Assembly (NCBI GenBank): GCA_029582165.1
Contig: CM055870.1
Location: 9,357,832 to 9,421,831 of the forward strand
Source of the DNA: Portulaca oleracea
Lineage: Eukaryota; Streptophyta; Magnoliopsida; Caryophyllales; Portulacaceae
Reading direction: 5' to 3'
DNA length: 64,000 nucleotides
Numbering within the stretch: the first letter of the stretch is position 1; the number at the start of each line of letters is the position of its first letter. The position numbers and the translations under genes were made by a program. Below are positions 34,113 to 46,094 of the stretch, piece by piece. Below the pieces are notes generated by a model, which worked only from the letters and a program-made list of their open reading frames with translations, did not search any database and was not told the origin of the DNA.

Positions 34113-37100
34113 TTCTATCACCAATCAGTTGGGATTCAGGAGGGACATGTAGTGCATACTTTCCCTTTTTATTTGTATGAACTTCACATCCCGATCCCCT
34201 TGATTCTTGTTTCTCTTGTTACTTCGTATGATGAATGAGGAAAATATGTTCAGCTACTGGTTTATGGCTTAGTTGTTTGAAGATTGTTATTAACCTTTGA
34301 CCAAAACCATGGTAGTTATTTAATGACTCAAACATCACGTCCCAACCCCAATCCAAAAAGAAAAAATTCATAATTTTTTTAAAAAAGAATAATAAATAAA
34401 TAAAGCAACAGTATCAGTAGAAACATAGCTGCTGGGAAAGTTCGACCCCCCAACCCCACTCCATGCTCCTGTTCCATATAAGTTTTGAAAGAGAAAAAAA
34501 TCCATACAGTCACACTCCTTCCTGTGTAGGGTTAACTCACCCCCCCCCCCTTCGTTTTTCTTTTTTTCGTGTACCAGGGTCCTTAGATTTAAAACCATTG
34601 CACCGCGCCGCTCCATCAAAGACAGCAAAGGACAGGCTTTACACTGCTATGACATACCAACTTGGTAGCAAATTATGTCTACTTATGCACAGCATCACCT
34701 TCAGATGATCCATGATCCTACATGAGTAAGAACGAAGGCCATGAAGGTTAAGATGTATCCGAAAACAACAAAGTAGCAGAAAGAAGTTGTTTCCTGAAAA
34801 TAAGTCGAATAACATGACAAAGGGCCAACCCTGTTTTTGACTAGAAAGCCCAACTCCACCCTACACAGCTAATGGGCCGACCTGACCCAAACCGTTCCCC
34901 ACCCCAACGTGAAAAGGATTGCACAATGGAAACACTACAAGTAATGCAAAATTGGTAGTTAACGACCAAACTGAAATTAGCAGACTTCCATCCAGAATAT
35001 GCTCACGCATTTTTCCTCCAAATCTACAATAGGTCTCTTATTACCACATTATATCCGCAGCATATGAAACATCAGAAGGATAGAACACAGATAGGAATAC
35101 AAAATATTTTGAGTGAACATGTTCATATTTCTAGGGTTTTAAAAGTATGCTTATCGGTGACATAACACTAGACCACTATATCTAAGAAAAAAGACCATGC
35201 TGCATATACAACCTCGGAATCGCATTTGCAACATTTCTTTTACTCTTGATGAATATTTAGGGAGGAAATCAGGAAAATTCTTCTTTCTTTCTTTCCTTTT
35301 TTGCCTACTTCCTCCTTGGACCAAGCAACTCGGCGAAGTAAGGGAGGCTGTGTCGTCTGTTAAATAAATTGGCAAGGACGGTTATACTGCAACATAAATA
35401 AAAATTGTACCTGCAAATACTCTGCCAGTTCTACCGCTGGATTTTCCATAACCAAAGTCCTCCCTAAGCACTTAATACAACACTAAAGAACACAAAACCC
35501 TACTGTAGTCCACATGAGCAATTTTTCGCAGAGATCCAAATCTAGGCAACCTTACTCCAACAAGCCAAGAGATGAATTTGAGAGACTTAACAAGGACTTA
35601 AAACAAAAAGGTGTAAGATCATAAGAACTATAAGCAGACAGACCCAATTACTGATTGATAAGCAGGCCTAATTGCAAATAAAAGTACCTAGCCAGGTACC
35701 AGAAGAGGGTTGAAAGGCAAGCTGATTAAGCCATGCAACCTTGATTGTATAACATTAAACACTCTAGATCATGCTGTCCAAAAGTTGCACTTGCAACTAG
35801 ATATGATCTAGCTTGAAAACTGCATTCAAACACATCTTTGTTGTATCTCTACCTCCCATGCATTCCTGATTGCCACTGTGCCACAACCCCTCAAGGAAGC
35901 ATCGTGATTCGTGACTCCTCTTGATGTGTCTAAATCATCAAAGTCTTTCTTCCTGCATCTTAACCTTTTACTGATAACTCGCACTTAGCACTAATCACTT
36001 CAGCTTTTATCTTATCCAACTTTTTGTAACCAGACATCCATCTAATCATCCATCACTGTGGTCATCATCTCTCAAATTTAAGGCTTCTGTAAACAGCTCA
36101 TATGATAATTGAGACAACACGAATAGAACATGTCATAAAGTTTCCGCGCTGGCCACAGTAAGCAATTAGATGCATCTTAGTTGCATAGGAGAGGCTTGAC
36201 AGAATATTAAAACACAACACAAATTAACCCAATGCAACACTTCATTTCACTCTTCTGTGGATGTGTGTGTGTGTGTTAGGGGTGAGGGATTTATCAGAGC
36301 TCCCCTTTCATATTTTATACCCCCGTTTAGGTCCAATACTACTTGGTTGCATATGAAAATATGAGAAGAGATCAGATAACTGTTAAAGGAAAATTTAGCT
36401 CCATATCTAGATTTGACATCATTGGCCATTAAAAAAAAAAAAAAAACCTCAAACATAATTCTTCAAACTGCAACTGTGCTCATGAGTTATTGTGGGTACA
36501 AGTTTGGTACCAAACGCAGAATAAAATTCTATTCGCTACTGAAGTTCGCATCTCTTTCAAATCCAATGACCTGACAGATAGCAATCTGCCGGATATAGAC
36601 ATCCACAGAGACTGAGCGAATGCTTTGGATTCCGCAAAGCTAAAAGATGCTCATTATACGAAGCAACCACAAACAATGAACAAGTAGATCATTAAAGCTA
36701 CCACACCATGACTGACTGAACGCAAATACGACATATGCTCAAATTACATACGACAATTGCATGCAATGGACAAACGAACATTGGAAAAGGAGAAAATTAT
36801 GTCAGCTGTATGAAGATGCCACACCCAGTGGGGGAATCCAGCATATAGGAGCCGTCGTGAATCTCATTTCTATGTCAACTTTCAGGGGCAAATAAGATTT
36901 GGACAAGAAGACAGGCACTAAAAAACTGTTTTCCAACAAACTGCAAGGTTAGGCGCGTGTCATCACCACAATATTTATCTTTACGGTGTATAATCATCTT
37001 TCACAGAGAAATGCAATTAGCAAGAAGGATAAGTACCTAAGCACCAATTCACCTGTCGTTTCCTGAATGAAGTACCTGATAGGTAGACGTGAATTGTGAG

Positions 37101-38727
37101 TGTGACAGATCATCAGATGCCTAATCTAATTTGAAGGGTGATCCCTGCCTGCGTGATATCCAACTCAGCACCCAATGTGGGTCCTGCTTATACAAAGTTC
37201 ATATGTAAGCAGCTTACCTCAGCATACATTACAACCCATTGAAAAATTAACTCCAAGAGACACTTGAAAAAGATATACCCAACTATGATGATGCAAATAC
37301 TTATATGAACAAACCAAATTCCAGATGTTCAGATACTCCTTACTTCATCAAATAAACTTAGTTTACTCTACTTTTGCATCCAAGCTTTCTTGCACCTGGG
37401 CAAGTCGATATAATTCAGCTGCAGTTGGAGGTATGTTTTAGGGGCGTAAATAAACGAAGCATACTACCAGCTTCAGACTATAGATCTCCATCAGTTGCAG
37501 CACTATTTAGTCAAGCAGAGGCGGTTACCTTGTGTCGTACAAACCAGAATAGGCAATACAATGTCTGGCAGCAACTTTATCTTGATTGCTGACAACTGAG
37601 GAGCTGCAAATATGGGAAATTGGTAAGGACCTGATGTAGTAAGCCTCCAGCATTATGACGAAACTATCATATGTATGAGGTAGGATTATAGGAACACAAT
37701 ATAATGATAATTGCGCTGGCTTTAGCAAGTATGATAATAGCAAGAAAATTTAGTCTCAAAATTTTATTTATGGCGAATGCCTACTCTAATTATACTAAAT
37801 ATCAGCCCATGACTAGAACTCAAGGGAAAGTTTTCCATTTTTATAAAACTGCAGCATAATATTTGTAATTTATTTCTAGAAGAAAGTTTAATACACTGCC
37901 ACACCTATGTGATGTTTCATCTCTCAGTGGTAGGCATCAAGATCTCCTGATCAGATAAATATTCACGAAGTACACAACCATTTATGTTCGATTCAACAAT
38001 GTGATTTTGAGGCTGAATATTATATATCTCCAGGGGCTATAGCTGGCCCTTGGACCACCTCAACAGACAAAGTGCAGCATAAAGGCACAATAACGAAGGC
38101 CCATCATGTTGGCTAACGGACTGCTTAACTCGCTGAACTAGAGACTGACTTGAGAATCTTTGCGACTAATCCAATGCTCGAATAATGTTTCATTGCCAAA
38201 GTCAATCATGTCAAATAACATCAACTTCCTTCACATCAAAATATTGCGCATGAGAGATAAGTCGATGTCTTTGTGATTCTACTGGATCCTCTTAATACAA
38301 TCCCAAACAGAAAGGGAATGAGAAGACAACGATGGACAATGGAAGTCAGCTAACGTATGAAAAATTCATGGTAACTACTGGCCCAAAATATAGCACACTA
38401 TAACCGAACCACCTTGAACTGGAAGTTAGATCAGTTCAACAAATAGAAACTACTATTCCAAGTTCAGATTTATCAAAAAAGGCAAGTATTAAACTGCTCT
38501 GGCTGTTACCAAATTATTAAGCCAAAGACAATCAGACCTTCTGGATATTATCCAAGGCAAGCAAGGCAGATTACAATTTGTTATATGACACCTGAGAAAG
38601 ATGAAAGATGCAACATGTCATTATCAACTACTGAGAAATTTTGACTAAGAATACCAAGGAATTTCAATGCATGATGCCATGCACTGATTGTCTAGGAATT
38701 TTCAGGAAGCCAACAATCCACATTCCC
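34113..38727. other. Long gap between glutaredoxins 3 and 4, no gene
   Basis: About 4.6 kb of non-coding DNA of unremarkable composition. Contains C11 (34541-34551) and T/A homopolymers and a short GT run near 36260. ORFs (for example 34368-34628, 36247-36456, 37374-37592) show no family features. No transposon ends recognised. Unlike copies 1 and 2, I do not see the flanks of copies 3 and 4 matching each other. Confidence 0.4.
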
Positions 38728-38735
38728 TATAAATA
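38728..38735 (+). promoter_or_regulatory. TATA box of glutaredoxin 4
   Basis: TATAAATA in CCCTATAAATAGATG, 128 bp before the ATG. Confidence 0.75.
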
Positions 38736-38855
38736 GATGCTCACCAATGCCTAGCTTGTTCACAGAACAGCCACCATCATCTGACCCACAAGAACACCCA
38801 AATCTTTAGCTTGGTTTTTCCAAATACCTCCTGCTTTGTACAATTCTTAGCCATC

Positions 38856-39179
38856 ATGGAAACTGTACGGCGCTTGATAGAGGAAAAGCCGGTCGTGATT
38901 TTCAGCAGGAGTTCGTGCTGCATCTCTTACTCCATGGTGCAGTTGATAAGCAGCTATGGAGCAAACCCAGCAGTTTATGAACTCGATCAACTTCCAAATG
39001 GATGTGAAATTGATAAAGCATTGCAGAAGCTAGGTTGCAAGCCTACAGTACCAGCAGTGTTCATAGGCAGAAAGCTTGTTGGAGGGGCTAACAATCTCAT
39101 CAGCCTACAAGTACAAGGGAAGCTAGTACCAATGATGATGGACGCTGGCGCCATGTGGATTTGGAAAAGGACAAATTAA
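38856..39179 (+). CDS. CC-type glutaredoxin, copy 4 (extended C-terminus)
   Basis: 107 residues, intronless, METVRRLIEEKPVVIF start. Active site CCIS at 21-24 in SRSSCCISYSMVQ; then YELDQLPNGCEIDKAL, TVPAVFIGRKLVGG, and the tail LVPMMMDAGAMWIWKRTN. Like copy 3 it has LVPMM in place of LxxLL and the W-I-W-basic-T-N extension. An extra cysteine (GCEID) lies outside the active site. The start is preferred over an in-frame ATG at 38811, since M at 38856 matches the other three copies. Same family role as copy 3; intact. Confidence 0.94.
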   Translation: METVRRLIEEKPVVIFSRSSCCISYSMVQLISSYGANPAVYELDQLPNGCEIDKALQKLGCKPTVPAVFIGRKLVGGANNLISLQVQGKLVPMMMDAGAMWIWKRTN

Positions 39180-40256
39180 TTGTGGCACCAAATATGACAA
39201 TTCTTCCCATCACAGGATCATACTGCAAAATAGCTTTCCCATTTAATTTCTTTCCTTTATTTTGCGCCTTTTGTGCTTTCATCCCAAAATGAGATGAGAC
39301 GGAAATGCTAACTAATGAAAATCATGAGCCTTATAGCTTTACTTTACCCTAATTTTGTTTTAGAAAGACAAACTTGTTAAATTAGCTTTCTCTGCTAGCT
39401 CAAACCTCAATTATCATTGAGGCTCTATGCACCCCAGGTTATTTTGTTTGCTACTAAACCCAGGTCAAGTGTATGTCAAGAATATTTTAAGAATGAAAAG
39501 CAAAAAATATATAGGGCCAACATATTATACTAGAATAGAACAAGAAATCAGCAACAAGAAGAAACAGTAGCCAACATACTCCAGGCTTTGATTCACTTGT
39601 TCTGGCATCTATACACACTGAAACGTAGAAATTCTATCATGCCAACCAAATAAGGGGGAAATAACTTCAATCCTCAGATGTCAACAAATTCCATTTTGAG
39701 GAAACCCAAATAGAGTCGACATAGAACACTCGCATATAAAAAACTACTGAATTTGAAAGATATGAGATGCTCACACAGACAATCCTAGGGTTGAGTGTAG
39801 TCACAAAAGCAACGAAATCTCACACAAAGCACATAATACTATAATGTACACAAATCATTTTCGCACATGCAACTCCTAAAATTAGCTCAATATCATTTGC
39901 ATTTATATCTTCATATGTTTATCAAATTTACAGTAACAATTTTTTTTTTTTTGTTCCTATATTTTCATTCATTATCCCAAAAATTTTATGTATATTGTGA
40001 CATTATATACTAGCAATATAATTATTTTATGAATATAAATGCAACCCTTACACCTGCATCATATACTAGCAATATCATTCTTTTATGAATAACAACTTGG
40101 GGGAACTCAAATTACATCAGTTGGTTTAAATCAAATGTCATCAACTGTCGCCCTGAGTACCATCTACTACGTGATTTCCTACTGTTGTTGACAATGCAAC
40201 CACCACAAGTGCATATTCAATCCCATCCTACATTTCACTAAATATTTTTAAAAAAG
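39180..40256. other. Downstream of glutaredoxin 4, no gene
   Basis: AT-rich, non-coding. A 30-bp segment (ATATACTAGCAATAT, then ATTTTATGAAT) is repeated at about 40005 and 40062. Confidence 0.4.
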
Positions 40257-40263
40257 AATATTA

Positions 40264-40559
40264 GCTTACAATAATCCACACTTTAGGCCATTGGATAATA
40301 ATTATCCCTACTTTAGAACTGTGCCACATTGAGTCCTACTTTGCACTCTTGGATGATAGTGGACCATCACTTTTAATGTGTGCGTGTGTGTGTGTGTGAC
40401 TATATTATATAATAAAGATTATTATATAGTCAATTTTCTAAGGTAGTGAATATTATTAATGTATTATCCAAGGGGTGCAAGGTATGCTCATTGTAGCACA
40501 ATTCTAAAGTAGGGATTACTATTATTCTTAATGACCCAAAGTATAGATTATTATAATCC
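40264..40559. mobile_element. MITE with roughly 95-bp inverted arms
   Basis: The left arm (AATAATCCACACTTTAGG, then ATCCCTACTTTAGAACTGTG) returns inverted on the right (CACAATTCTAAAGTAGGGAT, then AAAGTATAGATTATT). A duplication AATATTA lies at 40257-40263 and 40560-40566. The loop has a short GT microsatellite and an inner hairpin (GACTATATTATATAAT against ATTATTATATAGTC). No coding capacity. Superfamily not certain. Confidence 0.75.
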
Positions 40560-40566
40560 AATATTA

Positions 40567-41364
40567 AGAAAAGAAAGAAGATCGCTAGGAGGCTATACAC
40601 AACGATAAGGCTGAGATACCAAATTTTAAGAACAGCTCTCACGTGGAGCACTTCTGAAAGTAGATAGATTTATGCGAAGAATTCCGAACGGAGATATATT
40701 TGCTGTCCTTTATTAACTCTTAAATCCTTCAAGAATATCATAAAAACTCCGAGAAACAAAAGGATATATATTACTGAATTACCTCATTTTAAATTCTCAA
40801 CTATACTTTTTAAAATTCTGTACAAATATATACATACACTGATAAACATTCCTATCGCAAAATCTCAATGTCTTTCCTTTATTCTTGTACTATGTCAAAG
40901 CCTTAGATAAGTCAAAAATGATTCAAAAATCAAAAGGGAAAAGTGAAAAGTGAAATATTTTCCAAACCAAAAAGGACATGGAAGTAAGACCAGTGAAAAG
41001 TTCAGGTCAAGAATTCTTCAACAGTCAAAGATGGAAGGACAACCCACTAGCACAAGAAAGCTCACTCAAAAGCAGATTCTGTCCAAATAACTTCATGTGA
41101 TGGAAGTGAGACTTTGCAAAGATGTTCAAGTTTCAAGTTGCCAGTAACAGAAAATTATCATCGGGTCTTCCTTTGAAATATAAGTAGTAAACTCCAAGTC
41201 ATAAGTCCACAACTACAAGTAATGCAATCCAATAATCAGTTAACTCTCAGACACCAGTGCTCTGTGTTAAAATGCAACAAGAAATAACCACTCTGCAAAC
41301 CATCATCTGCCATGGAGGCATCCAAATCTTGCTAATATTTCTAAATCAAAGCAAGAGTTAGTAA
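40567..41364. other. Intergenic, nothing recognised
   Basis: AT-rich DNA without gene or repeat signals that I can support. Confidence 0.3.
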
Positions 41365-41508
41365 CATAGTTACCGGGAACACTACATACACCTCCGACCC
41401 ACGTTCCGGGAACAAGCATTCCGAAGTCAAAACTAGGCTACATTTGTGTTAAAATTAGCGACCCGCGTTCCGGGACTAACGGCCCGGGAAGCATTCCTGG
41501 TAACTATG
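41365..41508. mobile_element. Very small MITE, 144 bp
   Basis: Fifteen-base ends CATAGTTACCGGGAA and TTCCTGGTAACTATG are inverted repeats with one mismatch. The inside has two direct copies of a CGACCCRCGTTCCGGGA block. Flanks GTTAGTAA and ATTAATAA agree at 6 of 8 positions, a plausible decayed hAT-type duplication. Confidence 0.6.
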
Positions 41509-42884
41509 ATTAATAATCATTCACATTGACTATTTTTCGGAAGCATTAGGAAACAGGGGCTTCTGAGACACAAAACCGTTTAAATTCATTAAAAAGGCAA
41601 AATGATATGTTTAAGTTCACTAAAAAGGCAGAATGATATGTTAAGTTCACTAAAGAAGAAAAATGAGATAGAATAAAAAAAAAAGGTAACAAAAATTGAC
41701 CATATGGCAGGGATCATCATACTAAGCAAAGGTTATGAAATGATGTGTAGACTTACATGAGACTCCTCCATGATGCTCATACTTAGAAAACTTGAGAATG
41801 CCTATTATCATAAGGATGGATATTCTCAGTATCACACGTTTGATAGCCAGCACACAGAGATTGCTCATCCTACATCAGTTAGTTTTATGTTAATAAATTT
41901 ACCTTAACCAGAAGCTTCAAGAGCACTAGAACCAAAAAGGAGAAACTGAGAAAGACTATTATGAGGTCTTACTATTTCGAAATATGGGTGTTCCAAAATG
42001 CAAATATTTTGCAGCATGGCATCAAATGCATATGCTGCCTTTTGTTTATTTTGGGAAAAAATGCAAACATTTATAGTGTCTGCATTCTATATTATGCATT
42101 AAAGTAGCTTTTTTGATCTGGAATGCAAATGTTTTGGGGAAAATGATCCTCATAATAGCCCCCTCCCCCCCCGCCCCCCACAAAAAAAAAAAGAAAAGAG
42201 AGACAATTTATGAATCTCCAGCTATTGCTCGGTAGTGTTCCAAAAAAATAAAATAAAACAAAATAATCTATTGCTCTTTACTGAAAAAAAAAAGGCAGAA
42301 ATTAAGTTTACCTGCCTCCCAAGACAATCATCAAATTCTATCTGGCATCTGCTCTGGAGCAGCTCCCAGTCGGCAGAATATTCACGGCAATAACACCTTC
42401 AGTGACGCATGAAAAGTGTTCACCTTTCTCAGATCTTGGTGTCAACCCAACAAAAGGAAGGAAAATATGGGAAAATACACATTAGATTATACATCTTGTT
42501 AGCGCCAAAAAAACACATCAACCTGCACAAACTCGTGGATCAATAGTTCTGAATCAGAGTTTCCAACAAGTTTGAATACACCCGCCAGAATAAACGCGTG
42601 AAACCAACGACAATCCTACTCACCCCCCAACTACAGGCATTTTAATTTTACAGCTTTGGCACTTGAGAGGAAAGAAGGAAACAGCAATGAGGAGCTTGTA
42701 ATCAAGCATATCTGCACTTTATGCGTCTGAAACTCTACTGTCTACAACAATCTTCACAACTGATAACTGTATATTGTGAGCAGCTATATAAGAAATGCAC
42801 TTTTTTGAATTATACAACAGTAAACATTCATTTGTAGTTTATGCTTGAATGACAGTAGAAAGGTCTCTTACATTAGGGGAATCC
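41509..42884. other. Downstream region of the PPR gene
   Basis: No protein-coding signal. Contains poly-C/poly-A runs near 42162-42200. A minus-strand donor-like site (GGCAG before GTAAAC near 42310) hints at a spliced 3' leader of the PPR transcript, which I cannot confirm. Confidence 0.3.
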
Positions 42885-45587
42885 TCACCAGTAATCCCCA
42901 CAAGAGCAAATTCCATCCTTGAAATGATGAAACCTCTTGACATCACGAAGAATGATCTCTCTTCCCTCAATCTTAGAAATGAATTTGGTAGCCATATGGC
43001 AATCATTGCAAACTCTGAGATTCTTGGCAACGCGAACCACACTTCCAGGAGGTGTATTTAGGATGCCAAATGCAATAGCCAATTTCTCACTGTGCCCACA
43101 AAGCAGACTCTCTTTTTCATCTTCATCAAGATTGTGAAGAACACAAGAAGTGTCAGGAACATAACCCTCCTTTCTCATCCTTTCTGACAAGTCCTCAACA
43201 AAACTATAGAGCTGCTCAATCTGTGGGTGTGATGCATCACCAGCTAAGAATCTATGAACTTTGTCACCAAACTCAATCCAGCTGCATCCAGGCTCTTTTC
43301 TTACACCCATCTGCTTCATGTTCTTCCTGACTTCCATTGCCTTCTCCCAAAGTCCAGCAGATGAATAAATATTAGAAAGTAAAACGTAGTGGCTATCTAC
43401 GTGTGGTTCTGCTTCTATGAGATTCCTTGCAGCAATCTCCCCGAGCTCTACATTCTTATGAACACGGCATGCACCCAGCAAACTGCTCCATGCGCTTGTT
43501 TTATCATATTGCACAGGCATGTCATTGATGAGTTCATATGCAGTACTCAGTTTTCCAGCTCGACCAAGCAAATCCACAATGCAAGCATAGTGATCAGCTG
43601 TTGGTTCAATTCCATATTCTGCCCTCATATTGTAGAACAAATCTAGGCCTTCATCGACCAACCCAGAGTGACTACATGCTGCAAAGACGGCAATTAATGT
43701 TACATCGTTGGGCTGCACTTCGGTACCTAGTGAAACTTGTGCTGCCATAGTCCTGAAAAGGTTAAGGGCCTCCCTCGCTTGCCCATGCATACCATAAGCC
43801 ATGATAAGCACATTCCATGTTATCACATTCTTCTTTGGCATTTCATCAAATACTTTCCTTGATAACTTCAAACATCCACATTTTGCATACATGTCAACGA
43901 GGGCACTCCCAACTGCAACATCTGAAGCCAGATTATTTTTAATGGCATAAGCATGGATTTCCTTCCCCTTAGCCAAAGCTGACAGGGAAGCACAACCAGG
44001 AAGAATAGACATAAGAGTAATTGAGTTGGCTTTGAAAGAAGCTCCACTATCATTCTCATTTTCGCCACTGCCTCCTTTTCTAAATCTTTGCATTTCATGA
44101 AGCAGAAGAAGAGCATCACTGTGTTGTCCGCACACAACTAAACCAGTTATCATTGTGTTCCAAGAGACAATATCTTGAAACTCCATACTATCAAATATAG
44201 CTCTGGAAGTCTCTATCCTTCCCATCCTAGAGTACATGTCCATGAGTGCATTTTGTACATACATGTGCGCTCCGAAACCCAATTTGATTATGAACCCATG
44301 AATGCCTTCTGCATCTAAAAATGCTTGACTATGTACACAAGAAGGCAAAACACTTGCCATAGTGGTGGGATTAGGAGAGAACCCACCAACCTCTAGCATT
44401 TTGATGAAAAACATTAGTGCCTCATCAAAATGTCCATTTTGCGTGTAGCCGGCTAGCATAGCATTCCAAAGAGCAATGCTCCTAGCTGTAGTCCTATCAA
44501 AAATCTGGAAAGCACTAGTGACCTGTTTACAATTGCAATACATGTCAACTAATGCACTAGCCACAAACGAATTCTCACTTAAATCCTGATTTCTCATCAC
44601 ATAAGCATGTATCTCTTTTCCCAAATCCAACAACTCTAAATGGGCACATGCAGGTAAAACACTAGCAATAGTCACACCATCAGGCCTAACTCCCTCAGAA
44701 ACCATAGATTTCAAAAAACTCAAAGCTTCTGAAAAGAGATCCTTTTGCGAATACGAGCTGATAATAGTATTCCAAGTTATCACATCACGATCCTCAAATA
44801 CATTAAGCAAAGATCTTGAATAATCAAGCTTCCCGAATTTAGCATACATAGTCATCAAGGCATGGATCAGATGACTTGTCACATCCCCTTTCCTCAAACT
44901 ATATCCATGGACTTGCTTCCCAAGCCTCAACCCCACACCACCACCAAAATTACCACAGGATAACAGTATACTCACCAAAGTAAACGAGCTAGGTTCAACA
45001 TGCTCCATTTGCATCAACCTGAATGCCTCCAAAGCATCATTCCACATCTCACTCCGGCACAATGCTGCAACCATAGAGTTCCAAGACACCTGATCCCTTT
45101 GAGACATTTCATCGAACACTTTATGTACATACTCCATAACCCCACATTTTCCATACATATTCACAAGGGTGTTATCCACCGTAGTAGATTTGTAACCATA
45201 CCCAAACTTAAACACATGGGCATGGACCTGTTTGCCGAAATTCAAATCTTGAAGGTCAGCAGCAACCTTCAAAATGGCGGGGAAAACGAAGTTATCCGGG
45301 TAAACATCCGCCATAGTCATAGCAATGTAAGTGGAAATAGCATCGGAAAAAAGTCCTGAACGAGCTTGAGAGCGAAGGGTTTCGACCCATGAAGACTTAG
45401 AGAGAGGTTCTGAAGTGGGTTTTTCTGGGGCGGATGAAATCAGAGCAGAAGAGGATGATGATTGGAGAGGGGTTTTCTGGTGGACTGGGAAGCGCTGTTC
45501 ATGGGTTGGGGCAGAGGAGGAAGAAAGGAGTATCGTTGGAGAGTGAAACTGATTCAAAGAGGAGGACATTGATGATGGATGACTCAC
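42885..45587 (-). CDS. OTP84: DYW-class pentatricopeptide repeat protein, OTP84-like (At3g57430 type)
   Basis: A 900-residue intronless protein. A Ser-rich N-terminus (about 1-60) looks like a plastid transit peptide. PLS-type PPR repeats follow from about residue 68 (WVETLRSQARSGLFSDAI) to about 700, with many ALVDMYxKCG and VSWNxMI motifs. E/E+ and DYW domains then end in CSCGDYW. The deaminase-like motif HSEKLAIAFG (near 832), the CNDC pair and the final CxC are present. Family knowledge: such proteins read sites in organelle RNA through the repeats and deaminate C to U. Order and wording closely follow Arabidopsis OTP84, which edits ndhB, ndhF and psbZ transcripts; orthology is inferred from memory of that protein. 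Start at 45587 is the first ATG; M7 (45569) is an alternative. Intact. Confidence 0.92.
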   Translation of the reverse strand: MSHPSSMSSSLNQFHSPTILLSSSSAPTHEQRFPVHQKTPLQSSSSSALISSAPEKPTSEPLSKSSWVETLRSQARSGLFSDAISTYIAMTMADVYPDNFVFPAILKVAADLQDLNFGKQVHAHVFKFGYGYKSTTVDNTLVNMYGKCGVMEYVHKVFDEMSQRDQVSWNSMVAALCRSEMWNDALEAFRLMQMEHVEPSSFTLVSILLSCGNFGGGVGLRLGKQVHGYSLRKGDVTSHLIHALMTMYAKFGKLDYSRSLLNVFEDRDVITWNTIISSYSQKDLFSEALSFLKSMVSEGVRPDGVTIASVLPACAHLELLDLGKEIHAYVMRNQDLSENSFVASALVDMYCNCKQVTSAFQIFDRTTARSIALWNAMLAGYTQNGHFDEALMFFIKMLEVGGFSPNPTTMASVLPSCVHSQAFLDAEGIHGFIIKLGFGAHMYVQNALMDMYSRMGRIETSRAIFDSMEFQDIVSWNTMITGLVVCGQHSDALLLLHEMQRFRKGGSGENENDSGASFKANSITLMSILPGCASLSALAKGKEIHAYAIKNNLASDVAVGSALVDMYAKCGCLKLSRKVFDEMPKKNVITWNVLIMAYGMHGQAREALNLFRTMAAQVSLGTEVQPNDVTLIAVFAACSHSGLVDEGLDLFYNMRAEYGIEPTADHYACIVDLLGRAGKLSTAYELINDMPVQYDKTSAWSSLLGACRVHKNVELGEIAARNLIEAEPHVDSHYVLLSNIYSSAGLWEKAMEVRKNMKQMGVRKEPGCSWIEFGDKVHRFLAGDASHPQIEQLYSFVEDLSERMRKEGYVPDTSCVLHNLDEDEKESLLCGHSEKLAIAFGILNTPPGSVVRVAKNLRVCNDCHMATKFISKIEGREIILRDVKRFHHFKDGICSCGDYW

Positions 45588-45823
45588 TGGTTAGTAAGGT
45601 GCCCGAAACAAGGAAGACATTGGCAGTTATGACAGTTAAAGTCTCTTGCTTTTCTCAAGAAAATTGGATGGCCATTTTTGATAAAGCTATCCACTTTACT
45701 CGGCTTCCACAGTTCCACGATTGCCTCTCACTTTTCTTTCTTCTGTTTTTTTCTTTTCCCTTTTAGGAATGGCAAATTCCAAATGGGAAAATTGTGCCTA
45801 GATCAAGACTACAAACAATGACG
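45588..45823. other. PPR promoter region
   Basis: Short 5' flank of the PPR gene. The 110-codon plus ORF at 45434-45766 is antisense to the PPR start and not supported. Confidence 0.4.
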
Positions 45824-46078
45824 GGGAGGTATCTAACTTTTGGTGTCCCAGATATCTAATTTTTCAAAACTCATTTTTGAAAAAATACCCTTATTCTTCT
45901 ATTTTTGAATAAATACCCTTGAAGAATAAGAATAAGGGTATTTCCGTCACTTAATAAAATTGATGGTCGGAAAAGCACCAAATAATTACTAACCCAAAAA
46001 TTAAGGGTACTTTAAAATGAGTTTTGAAAAGTTGGGTACCGAAAAATAGTTTCCCCAAATATTGAGGTACCTCCGAGT
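45824..46078. mobile_element. Foldback MITE, about 255 bp
   Basis: Left part (ACGGGGAGGTATCTAACTTT, TTTTTCAAAACTCATTTTTG, ATACCCTTATTC) is the inverse of the right part (AATTAAGGGTACTTTAAAATG, GTTTTGAAAAGTTGGGTACC, GGTACCTCCGAGTAATTTTTT). A partial inverted copy lies at 12946-13110. Ends and duplication are not exact. Confidence 0.65.
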
Positions 46079-46094
46079 AATTTTTTGTTAAGAC

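Noticed and set aside
34113..38727. A hidden multi-exon gene between glutaredoxins 3 and 4
   Set aside because: I looked for exon-like runs with splice sites on both strands and found none with recognisable protein content.
42839..45766. Several plus- and minus-strand ORFs overlapping the PPR gene
   Set aside because: All are shadows of one long, well-conserved coding frame.
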